Shown here piece by piece: positions 46,196 through 53,545 of a DNA stretch of 64,000 nucleotides; within the stretch, counting starts at the first letter, position 1, and each line of letters opens with the position of its first letter. Source of the stretch: Paenibacillus wulumuqiensis. Lineage in GTDB: Bacteria; Bacillota; Bacilli; Paenibacillales; Paenibacillaceae. The notes beneath the pieces are model-generated. The model did not search any database and had not been told where the DNA came from. It worked only from the letters and a program-made list of their open reading frames with translations. The position numbers and the translations under genes are program-made. The stretch covers positions 186,001 through 250,000 of the forward strand of contig NZ_LAQP01000014.1 in NCBI RefSeq assembly GCF_000971965.1, given 5' to 3'.

Positions 46196-47287
46196 ATGGC
46201 TGCAAAATACAGACAAGTAAGAGATGAAATACTTTCCTGGATTCACTCTTCCCGATTGCTGCCGGGCAGTCGTTTGCCATCTGAACATGAGATTGCCGAG
46301 CAATTTAGTGTCAGTCGGCAGACCGTGCGTCAGGCACTGGGAGAGCTGGTGCGTGAAGGCTGGTTGAACCGGATGCAGGGCAAAGGGACATTTGTAGCCG
46401 ATCCGGTTGCCAAGCCGCAGGAAGATAATCGTATCGTGGGAGTTATTACAACTTATATTTCGGATTATATTTTCCCGCAGATCGTACAGGGAATTGAGAC
46501 ACGGCTGCGTGCAGAAGGCTATCGTCTGCTGCTGGCGAGTACCGAAAATGATCCGGTCAAGGAACGGGAATGCCTGGAGATGATGCTCAACCAGTGTCCG
46601 GCTGCACTGATTGTGGAACCGACCCGCAGTGGGGAACGCAGTGCGAATCTCAACTATTTTCTGACGATGGAGAATCGCGAGATTCCCTATCTGATGATTA
46701 ATGCCAGTTACGAAGAGATGGATTCTCCCTGTTTGCGCATGGATGACGAACAGGGCGGATTCCTTGCGGCAGAGCATCTGATTGAACTGGGCCACCGCCG
46801 GATTGCCGGATTTTTCAAAACGGATGATATGCAGGGAGTACGCCGGATGCGCGGCTTTGTCGCTGCTCATCGCAAATATGGTATTCCGCTGCAGCCTTCA
46901 TTGATTTTTACCTATACTACCGAGGACAAACATATCGCTCCGCTGGAACAGACCCGTCAACTGATCCGTCAGTCCGAGCCTGAGCGGGCGACCGGCTGGG
47001 TGCTGTATAATGACGAGCTGGCGATCAACCTGCTGCAGATCGTTCGTGAAGCCGGATTGTCCGTACCAGATGATCTGTCGATGGTTGGATTTGATGATTC
47101 TTTCCTGGCTACAGCGACAGAAGTCAAGCTGACCACGCTGAGTCATCCCAAGCATGCGCTCGGGACAGCAGCAGCCGACATGATTTTGCAGATGATGAAC
47201 GGGGCCAGCAGCTGGGAAGAGAAGATTCATACCCCTGAATTGATCCAGCGGGATTCCACCTCGGCGCCTACGGTTGTGTCCAGCTGA
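46196..47287 (+). CDS. araR: GntR-HTH/LacI-type sugar-binding repressor (AraR-like)
   Basis: 363 aa. The N-terminal GntR winged helix (YRQVRDEILSWIHSSRLLPGSRLPSEHEIAEQFSVSRQTVRQALGELVREGW) is joined to a periplasmic-binding-protein-like effector domain (VGVITTYISDYIFPQIVQGIE ... GHRRIAGFFKTDD ... VPDDLSMVGFDDS). This chimera is the hallmark of AraR, the arabinose repressor. ATG at 46196 with GGAGGA before it. No arabinose catabolic gene is adjacent, but the GH43 enzyme and lipoprotein gene at 32-34 kb could be targets. Confidence 0.75.
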   Translation: MAAKYRQVRDEILSWIHSSRLLPGSRLPSEHEIAEQFSVSRQTVRQALGELVREGWLNRMQGKGTFVADPVAKPQEDNRIVGVITTYISDYIFPQIVQGIETRLRAEGYRLLLASTENDPVKERECLEMMLNQCPAALIVEPTRSGERSANLNYFLTMENREIPYLMINASYEEMDSPCLRMDDEQGGFLAAEHLIELGHRRIAGFFKTDDMQGVRRMRGFVAAHRKYGIPLQPSLIFTYTTEDKHIAPLEQTRQLIRQSEPERATGWVLYNDELAINLLQIVREAGLSVPDDLSMVGFDDSFLATATEVKLTTLSHPKHALGTAAADMILQMMNGASSWEEKIHTPELIQRDSTSAPTVVSS

Positions 47288-47494
47288 GATGTGACTGTTG
47301 GGATTAATGCCATAGACGAGCTGACGATAAGCTGAATATGGCTGGCCGAAGCAGGCAGGAGATTATCACCTTTCCGGGAGCCGTTCGGCAGCAGGCAGAT
47401 CAGTAGATAAAATATGTACATTTATAGGTATAAAATCGTATAAAACGCGTCTAACCGGATTAAGTTTTTAATCAGCTTATTAAATGTCCAGACA

Positions 47495-47548
47495 AGTAAA
47501 GCCCCGCCTGGCACCCAAAACGGTGAGTAGGACGGGGCTTTCTTTTTT
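47495..47548. terminator. Terminator between AraR-like and duplicated-HTH genes
   Basis: AAAGCCCCG (47498-47506) pairs with CGGGGCTTT (47533-47541), with T-rich sequence on the plus side. Genes converge on it. Confidence 0.8.
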
Positions 47549-47581
47549 ATCCTGTACAGTGGACTCTATAGACGCCCCTGT

Positions 47582-48199
47582 TTAAAGCTGTATTTCTGCC
47601 AACTCCGGTTCACTCTCTTCTCCCAACACACAATCAGCGAACAAAACGGATTTTGGAATACGGAAAAACTGTTCCGTTTTCTCCTGGAAAGCAGGGGATG
47701 GCAGAGTGGCCTGATGCAGCCATTTGCGGAATGTTCCCGGATGAACGCCGATCCAGTGGCTCACATCGGTAACGGAAAGATCATGGACCATGCATAAGCC
47801 GGTAAGAATATGATTACGCACTGGTGAACGAGTAATAGTCCGTTTCATAAAACGGGACGGGGCTTGCTGGCAAATCACCGGACTGTTATTAATAACCTGT
47901 TGGTTGAACAGGATATGATGCGGGTATCCGAGTTCCCGGCAGACTTTCTCAAGGTTGGCTTTGCCCGGTAGACGGCCTTCGTAGACCCAGGCGCTAACAC
48001 TGCGTGATGAGACCGATAACCGTTCCGCAAGCTCGGATAACTTAATATCCTTCACCATCAGTACAGCCAGTAAAACGCGATTGCGGACCTGGCAGCGTGT
48101 AGGTCTGCGGAATCTCTTGACCCGGACACCTTTGCCTAGGTATTTACGGTTGATCAGAGACCACGCCTCTATAAAATGTCGTTCTGGTTGATTAGGCAT
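47582..48199 (-). CDS. Protein with two tandem HTH repeats, 205 aa
   Basis: Function unknown. Two halves align with each other: RRPTRCQVRNRVLLAVLMVKD.. (about residues 30-100) and RTITRSPVRNHILTGLCMVHD.. (about 117-187). Each carries an XRE-like HTH (LSELAERLSVSSRSVSAWVYEG and VTDVSHWIGVHPGTFRKWLHQ), then a helix ending in (I)PxxxLF. GGAGGAAAT stands before the ATG. A single chain with two DNA-reading heads could act as a pseudo-dimer. The lone position between terminators gives no hint of target. Confidence 0.8.
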   Translation of the reverse strand: MPNQPERHFIEAWSLINRKYLGKGVRVKRFRRPTRCQVRNRVLLAVLMVKDIKLSELAERLSVSSRSVSAWVYEGRLPGKANLEKVCRELGYPHHILFNQQVINNSPVICQQAPSRFMKRTITRSPVRNHILTGLCMVHDLSVTDVSHWIGVHPGTFRKWLHQATLPSPAFQEKTEQFFRIPKSVLFADCVLGEESEPELAEIQL

Positions 48200-48380
48200 A
48201 TTTCCTCCGATAAATAATTATTCATATTTTTGCAGGTGGTTTTATGGTCCTTTCAACATCCTACAACACCCGGACGCTCGTTTCAAGCAGACTTTTACTA
48301 AAATAAATACCATTCTTAAAGGAAATTTAACACAATAATTCAACTTGTATACAAAATGACATAAACCTGAGTATTATTGT

Positions 48381-48404
48381 CTGGCGATAAATGATTATTG
48401 CCAG
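48381..48404. repeat. 24-bp palindrome upstream of second L25 gene
   Basis: CTGGCGATAA and TTATTGCCAG around ATGA; one G-T type mismatch. It lies between the duplicated-HTH gene and the L25 gene; candidate operator. The rest of the 48200-48692 gap is AT-rich, with a G7 run near 48513, and shows no gene. Confidence 0.6.
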
Positions 48405-48692
48405 TCAGGGATGAAGATGGTTACATAAATTAAGAATAATCATATTGCAAAAGATGATACTGCTTATCATTCAGCAAGAGATACGTTCAATACATTTTTC
48501 TTAAAAAATTCAGGGGGGGAAACCGCTGCCAGAGCTGGTCTTACGGCAATACACATTATGAAAAAAAGCAGCAGGGTGATACAAATATCGTCTATGCGGG
48601 TACATAAGAATAATGACCAGTAGCTCTATCACTGGATCGATTGCACTATGTGAATAGCAAATATCGTTCATAATTTAGGGAGGTCAATACTT

Positions 48693-49304
48693 ATGAGTAC
48701 AAACACGAAAATTCAAGCCGAAAAACGTGAAGAAACAAAACATTCCGCCATTCGTGCGCTTCGTCAAAGCGGACGTACACCCGGCGTAGTATACGGACCT
48801 GATCTGGGAAGTATCCCGGTGCACGTAGATAGCAAGCAGCTGCAGGCCCAGGCTCGTCGCGGAGGCGCAGATATTTTCTCGCTGACACTCAGTGACGGCA
48901 AAAATGTTCAGGTACTGCTCAAGGATATCCAGCGCCAGGAAGGACGCATTCTGCATGTGGACTTTATGCAGGTGTCCTCCAGCAAATCCATCAGCATTAA
49001 CGTGCCGCTGGATTTTCACGGTACAGCAGCCGGCACCAAAGCAGGCGGTGTATTCCAGCATCAGACGACAGAACTGGCATTGTCCGGTCTGGCCAAAGAT
49101 CTGCCTAACATCCTGACCGTTGATATTTCCAATCTGGAAATCGGCGATAGCATTACAGCCGGCGATGTGGAACTGCCATCCGGCGTAACCCTTGATTCCA
49201 GTCCGGAAGAGATTATCGCTTCCGTAGCCGTACCGCGTGTAGCGGATGAAGATGTAGAAGCCGATGAAGGGGCTGCACCTGAAGGCGGCACAGACGCCGA
49301 GTAA
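48693..49304 (+). CDS. Ribosomal protein bL25 / Ctc, copy B
   Basis: 203 aa, again the long form: L25 domain (ALRQSGRTPGVVYGPDLGSIPV ... ILHVDFMQVS) and TL5-type domain (AGTKAGGVFQHQTTELALSGLAKDLP), then a Glu/Asp/Ala-rich tail. GGGAGGT stands before the ATG. It differs strongly from copy A, so the duplication is old or one copy was acquired. Terminator directly behind; monocistronic. Confidence 0.9.
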   Translation: MSTNTKIQAEKREETKHSAIRALRQSGRTPGVVYGPDLGSIPVHVDSKQLQAQARRGGADIFSLTLSDGKNVQVLLKDIQRQEGRILHVDFMQVSSSKSISINVPLDFHGTAAGTKAGGVFQHQTTELALSGLAKDLPNILTVDISNLEIGDSITAGDVELPSGVTLDSSPEEIIASVAVPRVADEDVEADEGAAPEGGTDAE

Positions 49305-49431
49305 TTCAGGCATATGCACCGTATGCAATGTTCTGGATGCAGAACTGGACACCGCTATCGGAGCATATACCATGAATGCAGCCATTTTATAACAAATACA
49401 GTACAGTTATGATCAACCATCATCAATAAAG

Positions 49432-49467
49432 AAGGGAACCTCTTTCGTAGAGGTTCCCTTTATTTTT
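49432..49467 (+). terminator. Terminator after L25 copy B
   Basis: GGGAACCTCT pairs with AGAGGTTCCC, followed by TTTATTTTT. Confidence 0.92.
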
Positions 49468-49641
49468 GCACAGTGGCATATATACAATTTTGCCGGCAGC
49501 AGCATATCCCGGTCTGCATCTCCGGGTGTGAAAGATTTCATTTAATAAATAAGGGTGGAATATGATACCATAATAGAGTACATATTCCGGTGAACCGTAT
49601 GCTGGAATGGAATCCCAACTATCAAAGGAGACATTCTTGTT

Positions 49642-49929
49642 ATGATCAAACATATTGTACTGTTCAAATTCAAAGAAGCTTCCCCAGCCGTGATCGATAC
49701 GGTTGTTTCCGGACTACGCAATCTGGAAGGCAAAGTGGAATCCCTGCGTTCAATCGAAGTGGGGATTGATCTGGTGCGTAGCGAGCGTTCCTATGATGTG
49801 GCCCTTGTGACTACATTTGATGATATGGATGGACTGCAGGCTTATCAGGTTCACCCGGAGCATGTCAAAGTAAGCGATTATATCGGTACGGTCAAAGAAT
49901 CGACGATTGCTGTTGATTACGAATATTAA
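49642..49929 (+). CDS. Dabb-domain (stress-responsive alpha/beta barrel) protein
   Basis: 95 aa. The start MIKHIVLFKFKE and the spacing of YDVALVTTFDDMDGLQAYQVHPEH fit the Dabb family of dimeric ferredoxin-fold proteins. AAAGGAG precedes the ATG. The biochemical role of most members is unknown. It lies 14 nt before the YutE-like gene and is probably co-transcribed with it. Confidence 0.9.
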   Translation: MIKHIVLFKFKEASPAVIDTVVSGLRNLEGKVESLRSIEVGIDLVRSERSYDVALVTTFDDMDGLQAYQVHPEHVKVSDYIGTVKESTIAVDYEY

Positions 49930-49943
49930 GGCGGTGCTGCACT

Positions 49944-50381
49944 ATGTATTATGTCAATCGTGAACAGATCGAACGCCGCATCCGGGCGCTGGATGATGTA
50001 CGGACCGCATTAACACAGGTATCTTCCGACTGGGATGGCAGCCTGACCTCCGGCATGGTACAGGAGCGTGCGCTGCATCTGGCTGTGGAGTGTGTAACCG
50101 ATATCGGCAGTTATCTAATCGATGGATTCATTATGCGGGATGCCAGCAGTTATGAGGATATCGTGGATATTATGCTGGACGAGAAGGTTGTCGATCCGGA
50201 TACCGCTGCCCGACTGATGGAGCTCGTTCGTCTGCGCCGTCCGCTTGTGCAGGATTATTATGACTGGCCGCGCAGTGAGCTGCATCCGCTGACACCGATT
50301 ATGCCAGAGACGCTGCACACTTTTATCCAGCAGATCAGCAGCTATCTGGATCAGGAGCTGGGAACGTCCTCATCTTCCTGA
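49944..50381 (+). CDS. yutE: YutE/HepT-like DUF86 protein
   Basis: 145 aa helical protein. HLAVECVTDIGSYLIDGFIMRDASSYEDIVDIMLDEKVV is the core of the DUF86/YutE group. HepT toxins carry R-x4-H-x-Y; here the site reads RRPLVQDYY, with Gln where His would be, and no MntA-type nucleotidyltransferase gene is adjacent. It is therefore more likely a housekeeping YutE than an active HepT toxin. No AGGAGG-grade site; GGCGG lies upstream. Confidence 0.8.
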   Translation: MYYVNREQIERRIRALDDVRTALTQVSSDWDGSLTSGMVQERALHLAVECVTDIGSYLIDGFIMRDASSYEDIVDIMLDEKVVDPDTAARLMELVRLRRPLVQDYYDWPRSELHPLTPIMPETLHTFIQQISSYLDQELGTSSSS

Positions 50382-50426
50382 TGGCTGCAGCCGCTGACAG
50401 CATTTGCCGATTAGATGAGTTTTGAA

Positions 50427-50455
50427 TTTACATCCCCAACCGGATAAGCTACAAT
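50427..50455 (+). promoter_or_regulatory. Promoter of SufR-like regulator
   Basis: TTTACA (50427-50432), 17 bp, TACAAT (50450-50455). Confidence 0.6.
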
Positions 50456-50478
50456 AACGGTATTATTAAAGGGATGAT

Positions 50479-50522
50479 GTGACCCTTTTCGCTGACAACG
50501 GCGAACAGGGTCATTTTTATTT
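50479..50522 (+). terminator. Terminator-like hairpin in the leader of the SufR-like gene
   Basis: GTGACCCTTTTCGC pairs with GCGAACAGGGTCAT, followed by TTTTATTTT. It sits between the predicted promoter and the gene, about 20 nt before the ribosome site, so it may act as an attenuator; it may also just end the YutE transcript. Confidence 0.75.
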
Positions 50523-50542
50523 TAATGCAAGGGGGTCAGGGG

Positions 50543-51157
50543 ATGAAATCCAACCAGGAGCCGTCGACCCGGCGTACCATCATGATGATTTTAAAAACCC
50601 GGGGCCCGGCAAGTGTAGCCGATCTGGCCGGTGAGCTGAATCTTACCGAAATGGCGGTTAGACGTCATATTCAGGCGCTGGAGCAGGAAGGCATGCTGCT
50701 GGCGGAGACGGTAAAGATTCCGACAGGACGACCGTATCTGCGCTTTCGTCTCAGTGAACGGGCAGAGGAGCATTTTCCGCATAATTATCACCAGCTGGCG
50801 CTCGATTTGCTGGATGAGTTGGGAGAAGAAGAGATTACCAGAGTATTTGAAGGCCGCAAGCGCAAGCTGCTCAGTCGTTACCAGCCGCTGATGGAACAGC
50901 AGACTCTGGGAGAGCGGGTCGCCACATTGACCGAGATTCAGCAGAATAGCGGCTATATGGCGAGTTATGAGCAGACCCGTCCGGATGAATTTACGATCTA
51001 TGAATTTAACTGCCCGATCAACCGGGTGGCCGATCAATATAATGTCGCCTGTCATTGTGAACAGGAATTGTTCGAGACTCTGCTGGACGCCCGGGTGACG
51101 CGCACAGAATGTATCGCCAAAGGCGGACAATGCTGCGTCTATCGTATACAGAAATAA
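50543..51157 (+). CDS. SufR-like HTH regulator with C-terminal cysteine cluster
   Basis: 204 aa. The N-terminal winged helix reads RTIMMILKTRGPASVADLAGELNLTEMAVRRHIQALEQEGML. The C-terminus has cysteines as NCPI ... ACHCEQELF ... TECIAKGGQCC, a pattern resembling the Fe-S ligands of SufR-type regulators. ATG at 50543 chosen (AAGGGGG 7 nt upstream). Nearby genes include a HesB-like protein and YuzB, so a role in metal or Fe-S response is plausible. The leader carries a terminator hairpin. Confidence 0.82.
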   Translation: MKSNQEPSTRRTIMMILKTRGPASVADLAGELNLTEMAVRRHIQALEQEGMLLAETVKIPTGRPYLRFRLSERAEEHFPHNYHQLALDLLDELGEEEITRVFEGRKRKLLSRYQPLMEQQTLGERVATLTEIQQNSGYMASYEQTRPDEFTIYEFNCPINRVADQYNVACHCEQELFETLLDARVTRTECIAKGGQCCVYRIQK

Positions 51158-51203
51158 AAAACAGCCTTTTCTCGGGATCAACCGGGAAAAGGCTGTTTTA
51201 TGT
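51157..51203 (+). terminator. Terminator after SufR-like gene
   Basis: AAACAGCCTTTTC..GG pairs with CC..GAAAAGGCTGTTT, followed by T residues. Confidence 0.9.
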
Positions 51204-51366
51204 AAACATGAGCAGTACTGGATTCATATGCCGTTGAGCCTGTATTTGGCGGAATTTTTGATTCCAAAGACATAAATATGTGTCCGTTTTCACAAAAGTG
51301 GGATAATTGCTATCTATGTGGGTAATATAGAGCAGAGTACATTTTACGAGAATGGGAGAGATAATA

Positions 51367-51843
51367 ATGGAACAGCAAACATCGAAACTGGTATACGGTA
51401 TGATCGCAGGAGCATTGATTGGCGCAGGGGTAGCAGCACTGCTGTCTCCAAAAACAGGCAGAGAAATGCGTGCCAGCCTGATGGAACTGGCTGAACTGGT
51501 CAAAGAAAAAGGACCGGTAATGAACGAAAAAGGCCATGAAGTTACCGAGAAAGGCCGCGAGGTGGTCGAAGTGGTCAAAGAATCCATCGGCGTAGCCAAA
51601 GAGTGGAAAGAGCAGATTCAGACAGCTACCGAAGAAGTGAAAACAGAACTGGCCGAGTTCAAGGAAAGCCAGGACGAAGACAGCAGTTCGGAGCAGTCTT
51701 CCAATTCCGGTTCTACAGTATCCGCTGGCTCGACTTCATCTTCCAGCAGCACATCGACCGGATCTTCCACACCAACAGGCGGTGCCAAAACAGGTACAAC
51801 GCCGCCAGCCGGCACAAACAAAAACAGCAACTACAGCGTCTAA
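51367..51843 (+). CDS. YtxH-domain protein with Ser/Thr-rich tail
   Basis: 158 aa. An N-terminal helix with glycine-zipper character (LVYGMIAGALIGAGVAALLSPKTGREMR) is the YtxH hallmark, followed by a long charged helix (about 35-100) and a low-complexity Ser/Thr/Gly tail. GGGAGA stands before the ATG at 51367. Members are thought to be membrane-associated stress proteins. Monocistronic with terminator. Confidence 0.88.
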   Translation: MEQQTSKLVYGMIAGALIGAGVAALLSPKTGREMRASLMELAELVKEKGPVMNEKGHEVTEKGREVVEVVKESIGVAKEWKEQIQTATEEVKTELAEFKESQDEDSSSEQSSNSGSTVSAGSTSSSSSTSTGSSTPTGGAKTGTTPPAGTNKNSNYSV

Positions 51844-51885
51844 TCCGCACATAACGGATAATGGACCAAATGCAGATATAAATCA

Positions 51886-51918
51886 AAGCGCCCATCCAGT
51901 GGATGAGGCGCTTTTTTG
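51886..51918 (+). terminator. Terminator after YtxH gene
   Basis: AAAGCGCCCATCC pairs with GGATG.GGCGCTTT, followed by TTT. Confidence 0.9.
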
Positions 51919-52041
51919 TGGAAATCAACTGCATTTATAATTCCAAATACTGGTTGAAGCGTTTATATTACCAGATACTATGGTTAATTATGTAAGTAAT
52001 TAAAAGGAACGGACTATACGACTAAAGGAGGTGTATTTCTG

Positions 52042-52245
52042 ATGAAATACAGGATTATCGCATTGCTGATGGCCTTATTCCTCTATATATTCGTACATCT
52101 GAATGATACGAATACAGTGCACCAGTCGTATACGTACAAGCAGGCAGCTGCAGGCGCCTCGTACAGCAAGTCTTTAGCTGTCCAGCAGGATGGACCTTTT
52201 TATTATCCATGGCGGATGTGGAGACAATTATTCAGCCCGGATTAA
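52042..52245 (+). CDS. Small exported or membrane peptide, 67 aa
   Basis: Unrecognised. AAAGGAGGTG lies 10 nt before the ATG. A signal-anchor helix (YRIIALLMALFLYIFVHL) starts the protein; the rest is polar with an aromatic end (PFYYPWRMWRQLF). The strong ribosome site argues for a real gene. Confidence 0.7.
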   Translation: MKYRIIALLMALFLYIFVHLNDTNTVHQSYTYKQAAAGASYSKSLAVQQDGPFYYPWRMWRQLFSPD

Positions 52246-52403
52246 AATGAATTTATACAAAAAAATGAAACTTTTTGACAGCCAAACGTATTATACGAAG
52301 AGATGTCCCTATGTCAGCTACGCTTTTGGTGTGCGGTGAGGATGTCTTTTTTTGCAGGAAGATAAATTAATTCTAATTCACATATATAAGGGAGAGATCT
52401 GAC

Positions 52404-52664
52404 TTGTCAAAATGGACCCGATTATTCTCAGCCAAACAATGGATGAATGTTTTCAGAAAACTGCCCGGACTGCTGACTTCCAGAGAGCTTCCGCTGCGGG
52501 AGAAACTGCTGTTTGCCATACCGGTACTGGTATACTGGGTAATGCCCGATGTGATGCCTTTTATGCCGATTGACGATATTGGAGTGACGCTGCTCATGAT
52601 GAACTGGTTCGTATCCAGAGCGGAGACCAAGCTGGCACCGATCGACTATAATCCACAGCGCTAA
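52404..52664 (+). CDS. YkvA-like DUF1232 membrane protein
   Basis: 86 aa. TTG start at 52404 after AAGGGAGA; no in-frame ATG gives a full-length domain. The segment LREKLLFAIPVLVYWVMPDVMPFMPIDDIGVTLLMM is the DUF1232 core (two short hydrophobic helices with a PDxxPxxxIDDIG signature). Function unknown in the family. Confidence 0.85.
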   Translation: MSKWTRLFSAKQWMNVFRKLPGLLTSRELPLREKLLFAIPVLVYWVMPDVMPFMPIDDIGVTLLMMNWFVSRAETKLAPIDYNPQR

Positions 52665-52762
52665 GGCCTGGTTTATCCTTGCGTAATGCAGATGCCGGTT
52701 ATACAATAGTAGTATTGTGTCCTGCTCTGCTGCAGGCAAGTTGATTCCAAGGAGCTGATCTC

Positions 52763-53071
52763 ATGAAAGTCAAAATTACCCGTAATGCTGTCAAAGTTCT
52801 GAAAAAAGAAATAGACAAGCCGGAAAATGAAGGCCTGAAACTGCGCGTGTTTGTAACGCATTCTCACGGAGACCATGTGCATTATGGTCTTGACCTCGGC
52901 GAGCCGCAGGCGAACGAAGTCATCGTAACTACCGATAAAGAAATTGATGTGGCTGTTGATCCTAACGAATCCTGGCTGGATGGCGTCAAAATCGACTATC
53001 TGTACACCGGAGAAGAAGGCTTTGTTATTACGAATCCTTCCAAAGGCGACCACGGTCATCATCACCACTAA
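52763..53071 (+). CDS. HesB/IscA-like protein with His in place of Cys
   Basis: 102 aa. The fold pattern is that of A-type Fe-S carriers: KITRNAVKVLKKEI, LKLRVFV, WLDGVKIDYLYTGEEGFVITNP. All three ligand cysteines are missing and the protein has no Cys at all. The first ligand position is HSHGDHVH and the C-terminal CGCG is replaced by GDHGHHHH. It may bind another metal through histidines. It lies 23 nt before yuzB and is probably co-transcribed. Confidence 0.85.
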   Translation: MKVKITRNAVKVLKKEIDKPENEGLKLRVFVTHSHGDHVHYGLDLGEPQANEVIVTTDKEIDVAVDPNESWLDGVKIDYLYTGEEGFVITNPSKGDHGHHHH

Positions 53072-53094
53072 GATGATCAAGAAGGGACATTTTC

Positions 53095-53334
53095 ATGGCT
53101 AACGATATACGCGTATGTGATGAATGCAATCATATCCGTCTGAAAACGATACTACCCAAGCTCGAAAAGCTGGCACCGGATGCCGAGATCAAGATCGGCT
53201 GCAAATCCTACTGCGGGCCCTGCGCCAAGCGTGCCTTTGTATTTATCAATGGCAGATACGTCAGCGCTCCAACCGAAGATGAAGTACTGGAGAAAGTCGC
53301 CAAGTTTGTCAAAAAGCCTTCGGCTCAAGCATAA
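53095..53334 (+). CDS. yuzB: YuzB-like DUF1450 protein
   Basis: 79 aa cytoplasmic protein. Cysteines at CDEC (8, 11) and in CKSYCGPC (36, 40, 43) fit the thioredoxin/ferredoxin-like DUF1450 family, of which YuzB is a member. Function unknown; metal or redox role likely. It ends in a Lys-rich helix. Terminator behind. Confidence 0.88.
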   Translation: MANDIRVCDECNHIRLKTILPKLEKLAPDAEIKIGCKSYCGPCAKRAFVFINGRYVSAPTEDEVLEKVAKFVKKPSAQA

Positions 53335-53426
53335 ACTGTAGCGTCTGATCCTTTGCAATCGAACGTTCCCATTACAGCTGATAGTTCAGCAGCCATAGAC
53401 GGCTGCATTCAGTGGTGATGATCAAC

Positions 53427-53476
53427 AAAAGCCTCCGTTCTACTACTCCTGCGGGAGAAGTGAACGGAGGCTTTTT
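53427..53476. terminator. Terminator between yuzB and ltaS
   Basis: AAAGCCTCCGTTC pairs with GAACGGAGGCTTT, followed by TT; inner CTCCTGCGGGAG extends it. It serves convergent genes. Confidence 0.9.
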
Positions 53477-53545
53477 GGTTTAGGATTACTTTATAAAAAG
53501 CAGAAGTACAGGCTTGGCAGTATCCGGATGATCGACTCTGCTGCT

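Noticed and set aside
48558-48623. 21-codon ORF in the gap before L25 copy B
   Set aside because: No ribosome site and no recognisable feature.
49944-50381. HepT toxin of a HepT-MntA system
   Set aside because: The R-x4-H-x-Y site is altered and no nucleotidyltransferase gene is adjacent; YutE-like is the better call.
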